From Sinohyriopsis cumingii (taxonomy: Eukaryota > Mollusca > Bivalvia > Unionida > Unionidae), in NCBI GenBank assembly GCA_028554795.2, contig CM068842.1, forward strand, positions 50,613,574 to 50,677,573: 64,000 nt of DNA. Reading direction: 5' to 3'. Of the stretch, positions 40,173 through 53,510 are shown piece by piece. The position numbers and the translations under genes were made by a program. Below the pieces are notes generated by a model, which was given only the letters and a program-made list of their open reading frames with translations, did no database searches and was not told the origin of the DNA. How positions within the stretch are numbered: the stretch's first letter is position 1; every line of letters starts with the position of its first letter.

Positions 40173-41283
40173 CAGTGAAAGCATATTCAGCAATATTTGT
40201 CAAGTTAAAATCAGCAACTACTTGTCATTTTCTTTTTCACATCTTTGAACACAGGTACTGTTACCTATGTTGAATGAAACCGGTTGTAATATTTTTTTAA
40301 TGTTGCAAAAATCTTTGGGGGCTTAATTATACACCATTCAGTGGCATTCAAAAGGAGAAGATAAGCTCTCTATTTTCAGCCTAACCTTCGATAACGTTCA
40401 TAAAACGTGACATTCTGTGCTTAGTATACGATAGGAACAAATACCACATTACAATAAATTTACATGACGGTGAAAGTTGTTAAAATTCAAATCTGATATT
40501 AGGACTTTCATGTTGCCGTATCCAAGCGGATTTTAAATGTCACGCGACAAAATCAACTGATATTCAAGTTAAGCAAAACATTTTTCTCAAGTAATTTGAA
40601 ATACCATGAAACAGCGCAAATTCATTCCCTCTTTCACTCTATCTCCAAACTGACACTATTCCTTGCAGCCGCAGCATAATATTGCAAACATGTCAAATTT
40701 CTAAAAATGTAATACACTCCTACAACTGTACGTTTCCTCACCGTATGCTAGCATAATTCTGAATATTTCCATCTACAAAGGTCAAGGAGAAATGCTACTA
40801 CTACTGCTACTACTACTTGCTCCGAGAAATTCGACTAATTCAGAAGGTAGACACGAGTGACGTTCCATTGCATAAGGTCACAACTACACAAATTTACACC
40901 CCCCAAAAATGCAATTTACAGTAGGTATATTCCAGGACAATTTTGTGTTTATTCAAGGACAATGCTGTGTTTATTCAAGGTCAACGGTGCTTGTGATATA
41001 ATTAAAACACGTGTATTGTCGCATAAAGTATATCAATAGACATATCACAAAGGGGGAGGAATCTAATTGCTCGAAACTAGCAAAATCGTAGAAATAAACA
41101 ATATGTAGATATACAGATATACGGTATTCAACAAATAAGTACACTTCTGAAAGTATTAACTTTGGCAATATAACTGACAATAGATCACCAAGCTTGCGGG
41201 CTCAGTATAAACTGATTACTAACAAATGTGCTTTGTGTAAAAACTTGATCTTATAATCATTTAATGCTCTGATGTTTCGAAAC

Positions 41284-41287
<4 letters not shown>
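40173..41287. other. Upstream of the PLA2 gene, no gene seen
   Basis: AT-rich DNA. Two near-repeats of TTTATTCAAGGACAAT-type sequence occur near 40940-40980. No exon or RNA gene is supported. Confidence 0.55.
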
Positions 41288-41358
<71 letters not shown>

Positions 41359-41360
41359 AG
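41288..41360. repeat. (TA)n-(TG)n microsatellite
   Basis: Abuts the tail end of SINE family A copy 2, on the same side as in copy 1. Confidence 0.95.
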
Positions 41361-41364
41361 GTCT

Positions 41365-41680
41365 ATGTGTATTTGTAACGAAGTTTTAAAAAATTTCAAT
41401 CATGCTGCTACATTGTCTGCAGTTTGACACTTTATAGTGATGTCTAACATTGGAGCATCATGCCGCAGACGTGTAACATCATGTCCAACCCAGTCGCCTT
41501 ATCCTGACACCAGGTCGACCTAGTCCAAATACTAACCTCGTAATGCTGAGCGCCAAGCGAGGGCAGCTGGTAGTACCATTTGTATCAGTCTTTGGTACGG
41601 CTCAGCCTGGGTTTGAACCTGAGACCTCCCGCATCCGAGGCGGACGCTCTTACCACTTAGGTCACCAGAGTGGTCGAACC
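41365..41680 (-). mobile_element. tRNA-derived SINE, family A, copy 2
   Basis: Same orientation and body as the copy at 36239. Shared segments include TAATGCTGAGCGCCAAGCGA and TATCCTGACACCAGG on the plus strand, and the tRNA-like head at 41592-41675. Confidence 0.85.
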
Positions 41681-42089
41681 GTAATGATGTTCAACGAAGA
41701 AACACATAGGAAATTACAATCACGTATATTACCTGTTCAATTTTTGAGACGGCTTATTAATCTTTTTCAATTTTGGAATGACCCACTAACAATAGACCAG
41801 CCTTTTTATGATTTTCTCATCACTTAAATCGCTTTTAAATAGTGCTAGGAAAAACCCGTCTTCCGAGTCAGCAACGACATAGATATTATAATTTATGCTG
41901 GATACTTTAAAGTAAAATATTACCAGAGCTTGTAAATGCATCAGAAACCCCTCACAAGCTAATACAAATTAAATATGAAAATTTCAAAATAAACAAGCAT
42001 AAGTTTGAATACATGTTGCACATAGTTCAGGTGACATCGCTATTGAATCTTTTTGCACGATATTCTCAGTACCTGATGTTGTCCTTGTT

Positions 42090-42335
42090 ATATAGTTTAA
42101 CGCCATTTTTCAGCACAAGATAGGCTATACATGGCGGCCTATATAAAATGGTGGAGGAAGAACCCGGGAAAACCCCGGAAAGAACCGACCCACGAGAAGC
42201 TACCGCCAAGCTTTCTCACACACACACATTGGCCGAGCCCGAGACTCGAACCCACGCAGACAGAGGTGAGATGGCAGTGATCCGTAACGGGGAGCGCTTT
42301 TGACCACTCGGTCACTTGGAGCCCTCTCAGCAGGG
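42090..42335 (-). mobile_element. tRNA-derived SINE, family B, copy 1
   Basis: The head at the high-coordinate end reads, on the minus strand, CCAAGTGACCGAGTGGTC followed by an AAGCGCTCC-type stem, as in long-variable-arm (Ser/Leu-like) tRNAs. The body contains CACGCAGACAGAGGTGAGATGG (plus strand, abbreviated) and ends at AACGCCATTTTTCAGCAC. A matching copy lies at 54320-54566. Confidence 0.85.
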
Positions 42336-42339
42336 TATG

Positions 42340-44164
42340 CAGCAATAGATTGTTATCGTTTTTAAGGGAGATAATTATAAATGTTCGTCAATATTTTAAA
42401 ACTGACCGAACCGAGCGCACCTCTAACTTACTTTCTAGAACGAGCGGTCTCTTGAATCAATAAGGGGAATTATTTCATCGGCGGACAGAAACATCTTACT
42501 GATATTGAGAAGTTAGGTACCAGATAATAAAATATGGTTGATAACCATGGATAGAAAATGTAAAGAAGACAAAAGAAACTTAGTCCTTAGCAAATACGCT
42601 GCTGCATTTACTTCGAAAGTAGCGTACTGGGAGAGAAAGAAAACTGAACATTCAAAGGGCCAAAATAAATCTATATAGGAATTTGAACTCAAGTATAAAG
42701 AATTCTAATCCCGGTACTGAAGGCCCATACTAGGGGCGGCTAATAATACGTGTCTAAATTATCTGAAATAAACAGACAAGGTCATTTACAACCCCTTTTG
42801 TTCTTTAAATAACACCCTTTTTGAACTGGTAGGGACCATTGGGTCCCACTTTTCCATGTCTGAAATCAACACTGTATATTATATGGGTCCATTCTGAGCT
42901 AAAGTGTTGAAATTGTTGGACAAGATGTGAATAAAATATACGATTACATGGCCCATTTTATTTTACTGTACCCGTGGGAAGAGAGTTTGAGTTAATTGGA
43001 GGTGATTTCGACTCTTTTTGATACGTGGTGGTTGTGTGTTCCGGAACATTTAGCTCTGACATTTAAAATAAAGGTAGGAACCAGAATAGTCAATACATTA
43101 TTATCACAATTAAAACTTAATGCTATGAATGTTACTGACTACGTTTTACCTGCATAAAATCATCTTAAAACGTCTTTTTCCCCACCGGGGGTGGAATAAT
43201 TCATAATTATTTTGCACTTTTACGTGCCAGTATTGTATTGCTGTATCTTTTGCTGGAGCTAGTCGCCAGTCCAAGAAACTTTATCCCTTCTACAATAAGT
43301 AATTAAAGACAAGACTTAAAACACGATCCCCGTCTGATACCTTTGTCTATTTCCAACAATCAGAATATCTTCCTTCTTTGTCTTGGATCCAAAGTGAACG
43401 ACATCCGAACAGGGTGTGCAATAAGATGTAAATAATATATAATAAAACTTAGCCATCCCAGCTCTCATATATAAAAGGGCAGAAGAAAAAACAAACATTT
43501 TAATATGCTTGTACATTACCCATTACTTCATTACTAAATCTGACAGCCCCGTTGGAGGCTGAAAAGCCTAATGCTGTCAACAGGATGTTCGACTGCCCAC
43601 AGGAGGATCACTTGACAACTCGTTTGGCGAATACAATTTAACCCATATAAAAAATACCTTCACTCAGGTGCGTCATTGAACGAAATTAAAATGACGATTC
43701 TAAATCGTGTCTCTGCTACAGACTAGTATAGAGTCCATTCCGTTGGGTTCCTTGTGTTTAGGTAGGTCAAGCTGCCAGGCAGAACGTTACTCTTGCCAGA
43801 AAAGGAGGATTACAGTACTGGCGGCTATAGGTGGAAGCTAGTAAATTGGGCTCTGTATATTTTGGCGGTTATAAGTGGTTATTTTTACAGTGAAATGGTT
43901 CATAATTGTTGGGATGATGTGTGAATATTCAAGGAATGCATGCTATAGAACATTACTGGTGGATCGTAATCAATTTTTAATAAAATGTGTTTTTCCACTC
44001 AAAATTCAATTATGATGGAGTAGAGATGGAAGTTTAATGGTGCAGTTTTGAGGCATTCCCTACCTGATTTGTTTGACTCATTTACTTATTTCAGTGCAGT
44101 TACCTGTCTCTCAATTGCCTTCAATTGTAAGAATTATTTGGCATATGGTGAGTAATAAATGTAA
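42340..44164. other. Intergenic, no gene seen
   Basis: AT-rich DNA with short ORFs only. No domain, exon chain or RNA gene is supported. Confidence 0.55.
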
Positions 44165-44616
44165 TTGTCACCAATGAGTAGTGAGAAAATATTAGTCCAA
44201 ACAAGATTATCTACAAGCCTAAGTGGAAAGAAAGATCAAGGCAAGCAACAAATAAAAACCAGATTACAGAGTGGCTCCCTGATGGAGACATCTGACACAA
44301 GTATGAGTGAATCAAGCTTGAGTACAATTCAGCTGGACTCGGATGAGATAAAGCAAAGTCTCAGAGGGGGCATTTCAAAAGCAGATTTCACATCTGCTAT
44401 TACTGACTTGGTGAAAAAGATGACCTAACAGAAATTGTCTCAACTATTGTGAGGAAAGTGTAAGAGAATGTGAAGGATGATATGAGAAAGGAGATAGTTG
44501 TAGGAAGTGAAAGGGTAGTAGAGGGCACAGGAGAGTTGATGGATAGGGTGGAGTCACTGGAATTCGAAAACCACCAATTGCGAGAAAAAATACAAGAGGC
44601 ATAGAAGGAAAATGAT
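44165..44616 (+). pseudogene. LINE ORF1-like coiled-coil fragment
   Basis: ORF of 87 codons beginning MSSEKILVQTR, rich in Ser/Thr/Gln, followed in another frame by a Glu/Lys-rich heptad segment (ELMDRVESLEFENHQLREKI). This layout fits the coiled-coil ORF1 of L1/Tx1-type elements. Stops and a frameshift break it. It is followed abruptly by an RT fragment of another type. Confidence 0.5.
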
Positions 44617-44625
44617 AAAATGAGG

Positions 44626-45600
44626 AGTGACATTCTAACAGACTGCCAGCAAGGTTTCCGTGCCAATCGAAGCTGTGAATCACAGCTCATTACCCTAGCA
44701 GATGATCTCGCCAAATCATTAGACAGAGGGAAGCAGTATGATCTTGCTATTCTTGACTTCAGTAAGGTTTTCGATCGTGTCCCCCATGAAAGACTCCTCA
44801 GTAAGTTGGACCAATATGGCATCAGGGGTAACACCCAGAAATGGATCAGAGATTTCCTATCAGACAGATCGCAGAGAATTATAGTAGATGGAGCAATTTC
44901 AGACCCAGCACCAGTCGTTATTGGGGTACCTCAAGAGAATATTTTGGGTCCTATCCTCTTCCTGGTGTTCATCAATAATCTACCTGCGAGCGTCAAATCC
45001 AACATGAGACTTTTTGCAGATGACTGTATAGTCTACCAGGAAATAAATATCTCCAAGGACTGTGAGATCCTACAAGAAGACCTGAACCTACTGGCCTTCT
45101 GGGAAAGAACTTGGGGTATGTCGTTCCATCCAGAAAAATGCAGCATCCTAAGAATATACAGGAACAAAATCACCAATCTTGTCCGAATATACTCTTATGG
45201 GGCACATGTTAGCCAGTGAGCACGCAACAAAATATCTCGGAGTTGAATTGTCTAGAGACCTCTCTTGGAAAAGGCACATAGACAAGATAGTGAAAAAGGG
45301 AACAGTAACCTTGGTTTCCTGCACCGCAACCTCCAAATCAACAATGAAGTAAAAAGTGCGGCATATTTCACTCTGGTTCGACAAAGTCTTGAGTATTGCT
45401 CGACTGTGTGGAGCCCACATAATACAGATCTAATAAATAAGATAGAGATGGTTCAGAAGAGAGCTGCTAGATTGGCCAAAAATAAATAGCGTAACACTAG
45501 CAGTGTTTGTGCAATGTTGAACAATCTCCAATGGGAATCACTCGAATCCAGGCGAATCGAGGCCCATGATATAAGACTGATCATTCAGCTATTATTTTGA
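44626..45600 (+). pseudogene. Non-LTR reverse transcriptase fragment (Jockey/CR1-like)
   Basis: 199 codons read without a stop: QQGFRANRSCESQL, DLAILDFSKVFDRVPHERLL, IGVPQENILGPILFLVFIN and the catalytic MRLFADDCIVYQ. After about 45210 the frame shifts and continues YLGVELSRDLSWKRHIDKI, then LEYCSTVWSPHNTDLINKIE and VQKRAARLAKNK. The endonuclease domain is missing and the fragment is broken, so it is inactive. Confidence 0.82.
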
Positions 45601-45719
45601 GTGTGGTGTTTTTAACGTGTCCAAGGGGAAAAGGATATTGGAAATTTAATGCCCGACTATAGAGGAACATTGAGTATACTGATTTGGTCAAAACGTGTAT
45701 ACCTGACACTCTAAATGAA

Positions 45720-48010
45720 TATTATGTGTGTGTGTGTGTGGGGGGGGAATAAAGATGACTCTCTCCGTGTTTCTCTTTCCTGTAATGATCAAATGTTCTT
45801 TGACATTTTGAAAATGAAAATAAGATCTGAAACTATATGTTATTCTATTAAAAACAAGACAGAAACGAGAATAATAATGACAATTGAGCAGGAAATAATA
45901 AAAATTCGTCGGGGGGGGGGGGGGAACTGTCTAATAACATAGATGGGGAAACTCTGGAAAATTTAGAGAGACAAAAAGCAGAAGTAGAGGAACTTAGGAA
46001 AAAATACATAGAAGGTGTTATATTAAGATCTAAAGCTAGATGATATGAATTTGGGAAAAAAGCACAATGTACTTTTTAAATCTTGAAAATAAATACTGTC
46101 GATAAGACAATAAAGGAAATTGTTTTAGATGATGGGACAAATATATCTGACCAAATATATATTTTAGAAGCTCAAAAACAGTTTTATATGGAATTGTACA
46201 AAAGTAGAATTGCCCAGCTTGATGATGAAACTCAAGAAACTCGAAATATATTGTTTAATTACAATATTAAACTTAGTCAAGAGAAAGAGATTCATGCGAG
46301 GGTCTGCTTACAATCAATGAATTCGGTATGTCTCTAAAACGGGTGGAAAATGGAAAAAGTCATCGCTCGGATGGATTCACTGTAGAGTTCAGTAAATTCT
46401 TTCGGAAGTTTCTTGGGGGATTTATATGTAGATCAATAAATTACTGATATACTGTAGGAAACGTTTCAGATTTTCAGACTCAAGGAGTCATCACATGTCT
46501 ACCAAAGGAAGAAAAAGACAGAAGACATTTTAAAAACTGGAGACCTATATCCCTTTTAAATAGTGACTATAAAATTGCTTCGGGAGCCATTGCAGCTAGG
46601 ATTAAATAGGCTCTTCCATCAATAATTACTGATACTCAAAAAGGATATATGAAGGATAGATTCATTGGAGAAAATACCAGGCTATTATGCGATATCATGG
46701 ACCAATTTGAGAATGAAAACATATATGGTTTATTATTGTTAATATACTTTGAAAAAGCCTTTGACTCAATTAATTGGATCTTTGTGGAAGAAGCTTTACA
46801 ATCTTTTAACTTTGATGATTCCGTTTGTAAGTGGTTTAAACTGTTTTGTGATGACTCTAAAATTTGTGTTATAAATAATGGGCATATGTCATCTTTTTTA
46901 GACTTGAAAGAGGATGTCGTCAAGGAGATCCCCGTGCACCTTATTTGTTTATCATTTGGGTTGAGATTTTAGCTGTAACTTTAAAGCAAAATGTGGATGT
47001 ACGGGCAGTAATCTTTGACGCCAGTGAATATAAATTGGGTCAGTATGCCGATGACCCTTTTATTCTTCTTGATGGATCTCAACTTTCTCTTGAAGCAACT
47101 ATGAATATCTTGCAAGTTTTTTTCTTCTATTATCTGGACTTAAATGTAACATAACAAAAACAAAAGCTATTTGGAATGGAAACAGGAAATTTTCTACTGA
47201 AAGAATATGTCCCGAAATGGGCCTAATTTGGTCCTCCTCTAACTTTACACTCCTTGGCATAGAATTTTCTCCATAATTATATGAAGAAACTAACAAAAGC
47301 AAAACGAATACTGGCAAACTGGAGTCAAATACATCTGTCAATATTAGTAAAGTAATTGTAAAAACTCTTGTTCTGCCCATATTCATACATCTTTTTCCAG
47401 CACTGAAGCAGAACTAAATCGCACATTATCTAAGTTTGTATGGGGTGGAAAATTAGAGAGAATAATACTTGATATACTAGTTTCCCCGAAAAACGAAGGA
47501 GGACTAAATATCATAAACATATTTTCATTCATTAGGTTTATTAAGATAATATGGGTTAAACGATTGATGGAAAAGGAAAATGGAACGTGACAGAACTTAG
47601 TCAATACAACTATACTCAGAAATAAAAAGGATATTTGGAATTTACGGAGAAGGAAATTAGAAGAATTTAGTAAGTTCATTAAAAACAGTTTCTGAAGAGA
47701 TGTAATTTTGGCAGTAATTAATTGGAAAGAGGAACCGCAAAGTCCTAACGAGTATCTATCCATGAGTATTTTAAATTTTGACCCCCCCCCCCATTGTTCT
47801 ATCAATACAAATCCTGGACAGAAGCCGGTTTTGAAAATGTGAATGATCTAGTAGATGATGACGGCAATTTAATACCTTTTGAAATAATAAAACAAAACAC
47901 TGGAAGCGATGATTTTTTGAAATACTTCTTAATATCTAAAATTCCAAAAGCATGGAAAGATGCCATAAAAAAACATTTAGTACATAATAATTTTGATGAG
48001 GATTTTCTTC
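45720..48010 (+). pseudogene. Decayed L1/Tx1-like LINE ORF2
   Basis: A series of plus-strand pieces in shifting frames: EELRKKYIEGVILRSKAR, TIKEIVLDDGTNISDQI, WRPISLLNSDYKIASGAIAA, TQKGYMKDRFIGENTRLL, LIYFEKAFDSINWIF, YADDPFILLDGSQLSLEA and, near 47800, SWTEAGFENVNDLVDDDGN. The order matches an L1-type RT plus its C-terminal region. A G11 tract lies at 45911-45921 and a C10 tract near 47783. Many stops show it is dead. Confidence 0.75.
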
Positions 48011-51000
48011 ACCAGCTTGTCTGCATCAATAGAGGCGGCCTGCAAAAAGGCTTTTGCTGCGATCCAGCAAAACATATAATGTCTCCAAGGCTGCATCCCT
48101 CCGGATGTGAAGAGATCTGCAGAAAGAGTTAATGTTATCAACAACGCAAGTCTTGATGCTTTGACCACGGTTCTCACAGTCTCTACAAGGCATCTGGAGA
48201 TACAGAGTCCTCCTTCAACATATTGATCTTGGCATTCGAGGCTATGTGTCCGAAGCTTTGGACGGTGTGTTTAGGTCCCCTACCGAAATCCGCACCTGGA
48301 TGCGCCCGAATAAAATGAGGGGTGCTTAAAAAGGACAAGCTTGGGAACAGACCCTTAATGTATTGACTGTGATCAGAGACAAAAGCGCATAAGTGGGGGG
48401 AAATCAGCCCTTCTGCTGTCTGTTCTCCTACTGGACGATTTCCTTGCTGAGTGAGGGAGCAAGTGTCCAACTTGGGCCATGCCTCCAGATCGGTTCTTAA
48501 AACTCGATGCCCATTACCCATACAGCCTGGACGGAAACAGAGAAAGGGAAGTTATCGAACCTGTCCCTTCCGCTATACCAGTGGTCAAACCTCTGTACCT
48601 TGTATGAAGACCGAAGGCACACGCACAGCGTACGTCGATGGACGCGATTGGGTGACCTGTGACCAAAAACGGAAAACTGACACCATGAGTGACTGAGCCT
48701 GGTACCCGGTGACAGAATCTCAGTGAATGTCACTTGATACACTGCTGGTGTCCAAAGCCAGGTCTTTGGTACCTGGTAACAGACCTTTTATCTGTCATTA
48801 TATAGATTTCACAGTGGCCAATGCCTTATGACAAATCTCTGTCATGTAACACACTGCCCGATGCCCGGTCAGAAGATGCAGGCTTTATATATAGTCCCTT
48901 GCTCAAGTCAGGAAAGTGGGGTTCACTATTTCGGGATGGCAACTTATCCACATACGGAATTACAGAGAAATTCTCCTACTACAGATATCCTCTCCAGTGT
49001 ACACGGAGACTTCCTAATGCTGGATACCTAATCTATTGAAGCAACCAACTTCTGCACACTGGAATGTGCCATAAAAACACTCCTGATAACGAAGGTCTTC
49101 CACAGACGAGAGAGAGTCAAGACCCTTCTTTATTAAACTATAGGTTCAGAAATTTTTCGTCCAGTCCCAAACGTGTTGGGCTACAAATGACAAAATGGGG
49201 CAAGCGTCCATGTGTACACATGCAAAACAGGTCGAGTGAGTGTCTTGTTCTGCTTTTTTATGCTAAAATTTGCCAGCACCCTGAGACATACTGAAGGCTA
49301 CAAGGAAAATGTACTAAAGAAAAAGGAACTAGAATAACAACGGGTAGAGATTACTTACCCTACCACAAGTTACTATTAGAGGGATGAAACACAAGCAGCA
49401 GCAGCACCTATCATACAATGTAACGAAATCCCTCAAAATCAACGAAAATGGACACAGATACACGCTAATAAAAGAAGGACTCGTAGTGGTGAATAAACAA
49501 TGCAATACAAAAGGATGCACTTGACAGTATAAATGTACAAATGATCGCTAAATTGACAAGATGTTGAGTGCTCAAGAAACATGCACAAACTCCATAGAAA
49601 CGAAGCTGGGATATTCCTATTGTTGAAAGTGGACCAAATTATCAGACCGTGAACTTGTTTTCTTTTCTTCTTCTTTTATTCTAGACCTACATCTGAAAAC
49701 TCAAGACATACATGCACAGGGTCTATTCTAAGATGTTAAATAACATAAAATTGCATAGGATTTAAAAACAGATGTTTATGTATGTGTTGACAGCTACAAA
49801 TAATAAAATTATTAGTAAATCTGTTTATGAGATTCAGCCTTTTTCCAATCCGTTATATTGGTAAGGTGGTATCTTAGAAGAATGAAGTTAATTCCTATTA
49901 GATGAGTTAGGTCACATGAACAAGTATTTTGAAATATTAGATTGATTAGTAAGATATATCACACGGGGCATACTGTGCCATATAGTGGTTGTTGTTGTTG
50001 TTGTGGATAGCACCTATTCAGAAAATCAATGAACGGTCTGCAGAACAGGATGTCCGCAACATATTGGCATGATTTTATACACTTACTGATATTTCTCACA
50101 TCTCTTGAGCTAGAGTCGGTTGAAAGATCCTTTTGGCGATGTATACAGAATATTTCTGGATCAAATCCTATATTTGGTGACTTGTAAGTACACGTGGAAT
50201 AACACAACCCTATGTCCTGTGGCCATTTTGAATTTCATGCTTGATACGGCTGTTACCAAATACCATTTTTACTCTGTATGTGGGAGTGTTTCAGAAATAT
50301 TTGCAGGAAGCAAAATTGCACATTTTAATGAACAGGTGAGACACATCGTTCATCAGTATCAACAAAGATATGGGGATCTTATTTATCAGACTTTAATAGC
50401 ATGTGATCTATTGCTGGTAGTAAAAAAAATAGTTTCAGGCATTTTTATTATATTATAAACTGCTGAAAAAACAATGAACCCTAAAAAGAAGAAAACCATG
50501 AAGAGCGCATTCTATGGCCACACCATGTTTGATATTTCTCAAGTAGAGTACCATTTGCTAGTGGCTGACCAGGACCACTGGTCAGGGTATATATACAGTC
50601 TTCAATGAAAGTTACTATGCAGAAACCATTATTTTCTCATTAGACTTACCATAAACACAACCTAGACCCCTGAATCTGTAGGGTTTTCATTACTTTAAGT
50701 GCCAGCAAGAATCTATAGATTTCATGGTTACCTTAGAGTTAATTTTAAATCACATATTCTATGGTTTTTTGTTACATTACTGTGGACTCTAGATCACATG
50801 ATCTATATATTATTTTAAATACCTAAATGTGAATTCTAGATCATGTAATTTATAGGTTTCTTTATTATTATTCAAAACACCAATTCTTGAGCAAATGTTA
50901 TTCTGCAAAACCCATTTTCCTTCGAGTTACCAAAAAACCTTGACCACTGCCTTTTCTATCCCAAATCATTAGGCCATTTCCATACCTAAAGTGCAGGCCC

Positions 51001-51459
51001 TTTTCCAACTTTGGGCCAGGTACATGGTCTAGAACAACCTTTATTGTGCAAATACCATTTAGTCAAAGTGACCTTGACCTGTTCACCCCAAAATTACTAC
51101 ATGACAACCATCCATGCACTTTGGCCAATCTATATTGTCAAAACACATTTGTACAGAAACCATTTTTTTCTTCATTCAGTCAAGGTGAATTTGATCATGT
51201 GACCTCAAATCTATTGGCCTCTTCCTTGCCAGCAACAAAATGTTGTGGGTCCAAGTCTATGAAGAAGAACTACTGTTATTGGGCAAGGAGTCTTACTGTT
51301 TTCAGAGAAAAATTGATGTTCATTGGGTTTTTGACTTTGTGTTTAATTGCAATCATAATACATAAGAAAGGTGAAAAACAGAACTCAAGAGTTTTACAGT
51401 AAACAATGATATCAGAGAAAGTTGTCAAATGTGACAGCCTGAATGTTTTCATTGACCAC
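48011..51459. other. Repeat-derived intergenic DNA, no firm gene
   Basis: 48.0-49.1 kb has an unusually GC-rich patch with overlapping short ORFs on both strands and no recognised domain, possibly an old transposon. 50.9-51.4 kb has GTGACCTTGACC and GTGACCTC phrases of a kind common in dispersed mollusc repeats. A (TTG)n tract lies at 49988-50004. Confidence 0.45.
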
Positions 51460-53038
51460 ATCATTTTATATTGATGTATATGTCTTGGTTATGATTTACA
51501 TGTCTTTGCATTGATGTATATGTCTTTACGCTGATGTATATGTATTTGCATTGATGTATACATCTTTACATTGATGTATATGTCTTTGCATTGATGTATA
51601 CATCTTTACATTGATGTATATGTCTTTGCATTGATGTATATGTCTTTGCATTGATGTATATGTCTTTACACTGATGTATATGTATTTGCATTGATGCATA
51701 CATCTTTACATTGATGTATATGTCTTTACACTGATGTATATGTCTTTACACTTATGTATATGTCTTTACATTGATGTATACATCTTTACATTGATGTATA
51801 TGTCTTTACACTGATGTATATGTATTTGCATTGATGCATACATCTTTACATTGATGTATATGTCTTTACACTTATGTATATGTCTTTACACTTATGTATA
51901 TGTCTTTACATTGATGTATACATCTTTACATTGATGTATATGTCTTTACACTTATGTATATGTCTTTACACTTATGTATATGTCTTTACACTGATGTATA
52001 TGTATTTGCATTGATGTATACATCTTTACATTGATGTATATGTCTTTACATTGATGTATACATCTTTACATTGATGTATATGTCTTTGCATTGATGTATA
52101 TGTCTTTGCATTGATGTATACATCTTTACATTGATGTATATGTCTTTACACTGATGTATATGTATTTGCATTGATGTATATGTCTTTGCATTGATGTATA
52201 TGTCTTTACATTGATGTATATGTCTTTACACTGATGTATATGTATTTGCATTGATGTATACATCTTTACATTGATGTATATGTCTTTACATTGATGTATA
52301 TGTATTTGCATTGATGTATACATCTTTACATTGATGTATATGTCTTTACACTTATGTATATGTCTTTACACTGATGTATATGTATTTGCATTGATGTATA
52401 CATCTTTACATTGATGTATATGTCTTTACATTGATGTATACATCTTTACATTGATGTATATGTCTTTGCATTGATGTATATGTCTTTGCATTGATGTATA
52501 CATCTTTACATTGATGTATATGTCTTTACACTGATGTATATGTATTTGCATTGATGTATACATCTTTACATTGATGTATATGTATTTGCATTGATGTATA
52601 TGTCTTTGCATTGATGTATATGTCTTTACATTGATGTATATGTCTTTACACTGATGTATATGTATTTGCATTGATGTATACATCTTTACATTGATGTATA
52701 TGTATTTGCATTGATGTATATGTCTTTGCATTGATGTATACATCTTTACATTGATGTATACATCTTTACATTGATGTATATGTCTTTACACTTATGTATA
52801 TGTCTTTACACTTATGTATATGTCTTTACACTGATGTATATGTATTTGCATTGATGTATACATCTTTACATTGATGTATACATCTTTACATTGATGTATA
52901 TGTCTTTGCATTGATGTATATGTCTTTACACTGATGTATATGTATTTGCATTGATGTATACATCTTTACATTGATGTATATGTCTTTACATTCATGTATA
53001 TGTCTTTACACTTATGTATATGTCTTTACATTGATGTG
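51460..53038. repeat. 20-bp minisatellite, ~78 copies in exact register
   Basis: Unit TTGATGTATATGTCTTTACA with a few recurrent variants (CATCTTTACA, TGTATTTGCA, CTGATGTATA, CTTATGTATA). From 51541 to 53040 there is no net indel over 75 units. Long minus-strand ORFs (20-residue repeats) are by-products of the 20-bp period. Confidence 0.98.
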
Positions 53039-53214
53039 TTTATGACAAGCAAATACTTCCATTAACTAATATCACAAAGGATCAAAATGAATATTTCAAA
53101 CTAATTTATATGTCTTACAACATTTATTTCCAAGCCTTCAGAAAATGCAAAGTTTAGGAGTATTTTCTCTTCATACAGTTACTTGACTCTTGGTTGACCA
53201 GGCTTCTTCTCAAC

Positions 53215-53510
53215 TGCAACACTTTTTCTGATGTATTTCCCAAATGTAGCACTTTTGCTGATGTATTTCTCAAGTGTTAAAACATTTTCTGATGTTTCCA
53301 AACTGTTAACACTTTTGCAGATGTATTCTAAAGTGCAAAACTTTTGCTCATGTATTTCTCAAGTGTAGCACTTCTGCAGATGTATTTCTCAAGTGTAACA
53401 CTTTTGTAGATGTATTCTCAAGTGTAACACTTTTGAAAATGTATTTCTCAAGTGTAACACTTTTGTAGATGTATTCTCAAGTGCAAAAAATTTTGCTCAT
53501 GTATTTCTTA
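53215..53510. repeat. Tandem repeat, ~29-bp unit
   Basis: About ten diverged copies of a unit containing GATGTATTTCTCAAGTGTAA, then CACTTTTG. It lies just after the 20-bp array. Confidence 0.85.

Noticed and set aside
52126..52743. Long minus-strand ORFs with a perfect 20-residue protein repeat
   Set aside because: They are a by-product of the 20-bp satellite: three 20-bp units make 60 bases, so any frame without a stop repeats every 20 residues. No start context, splice signals or composition supports a gene.
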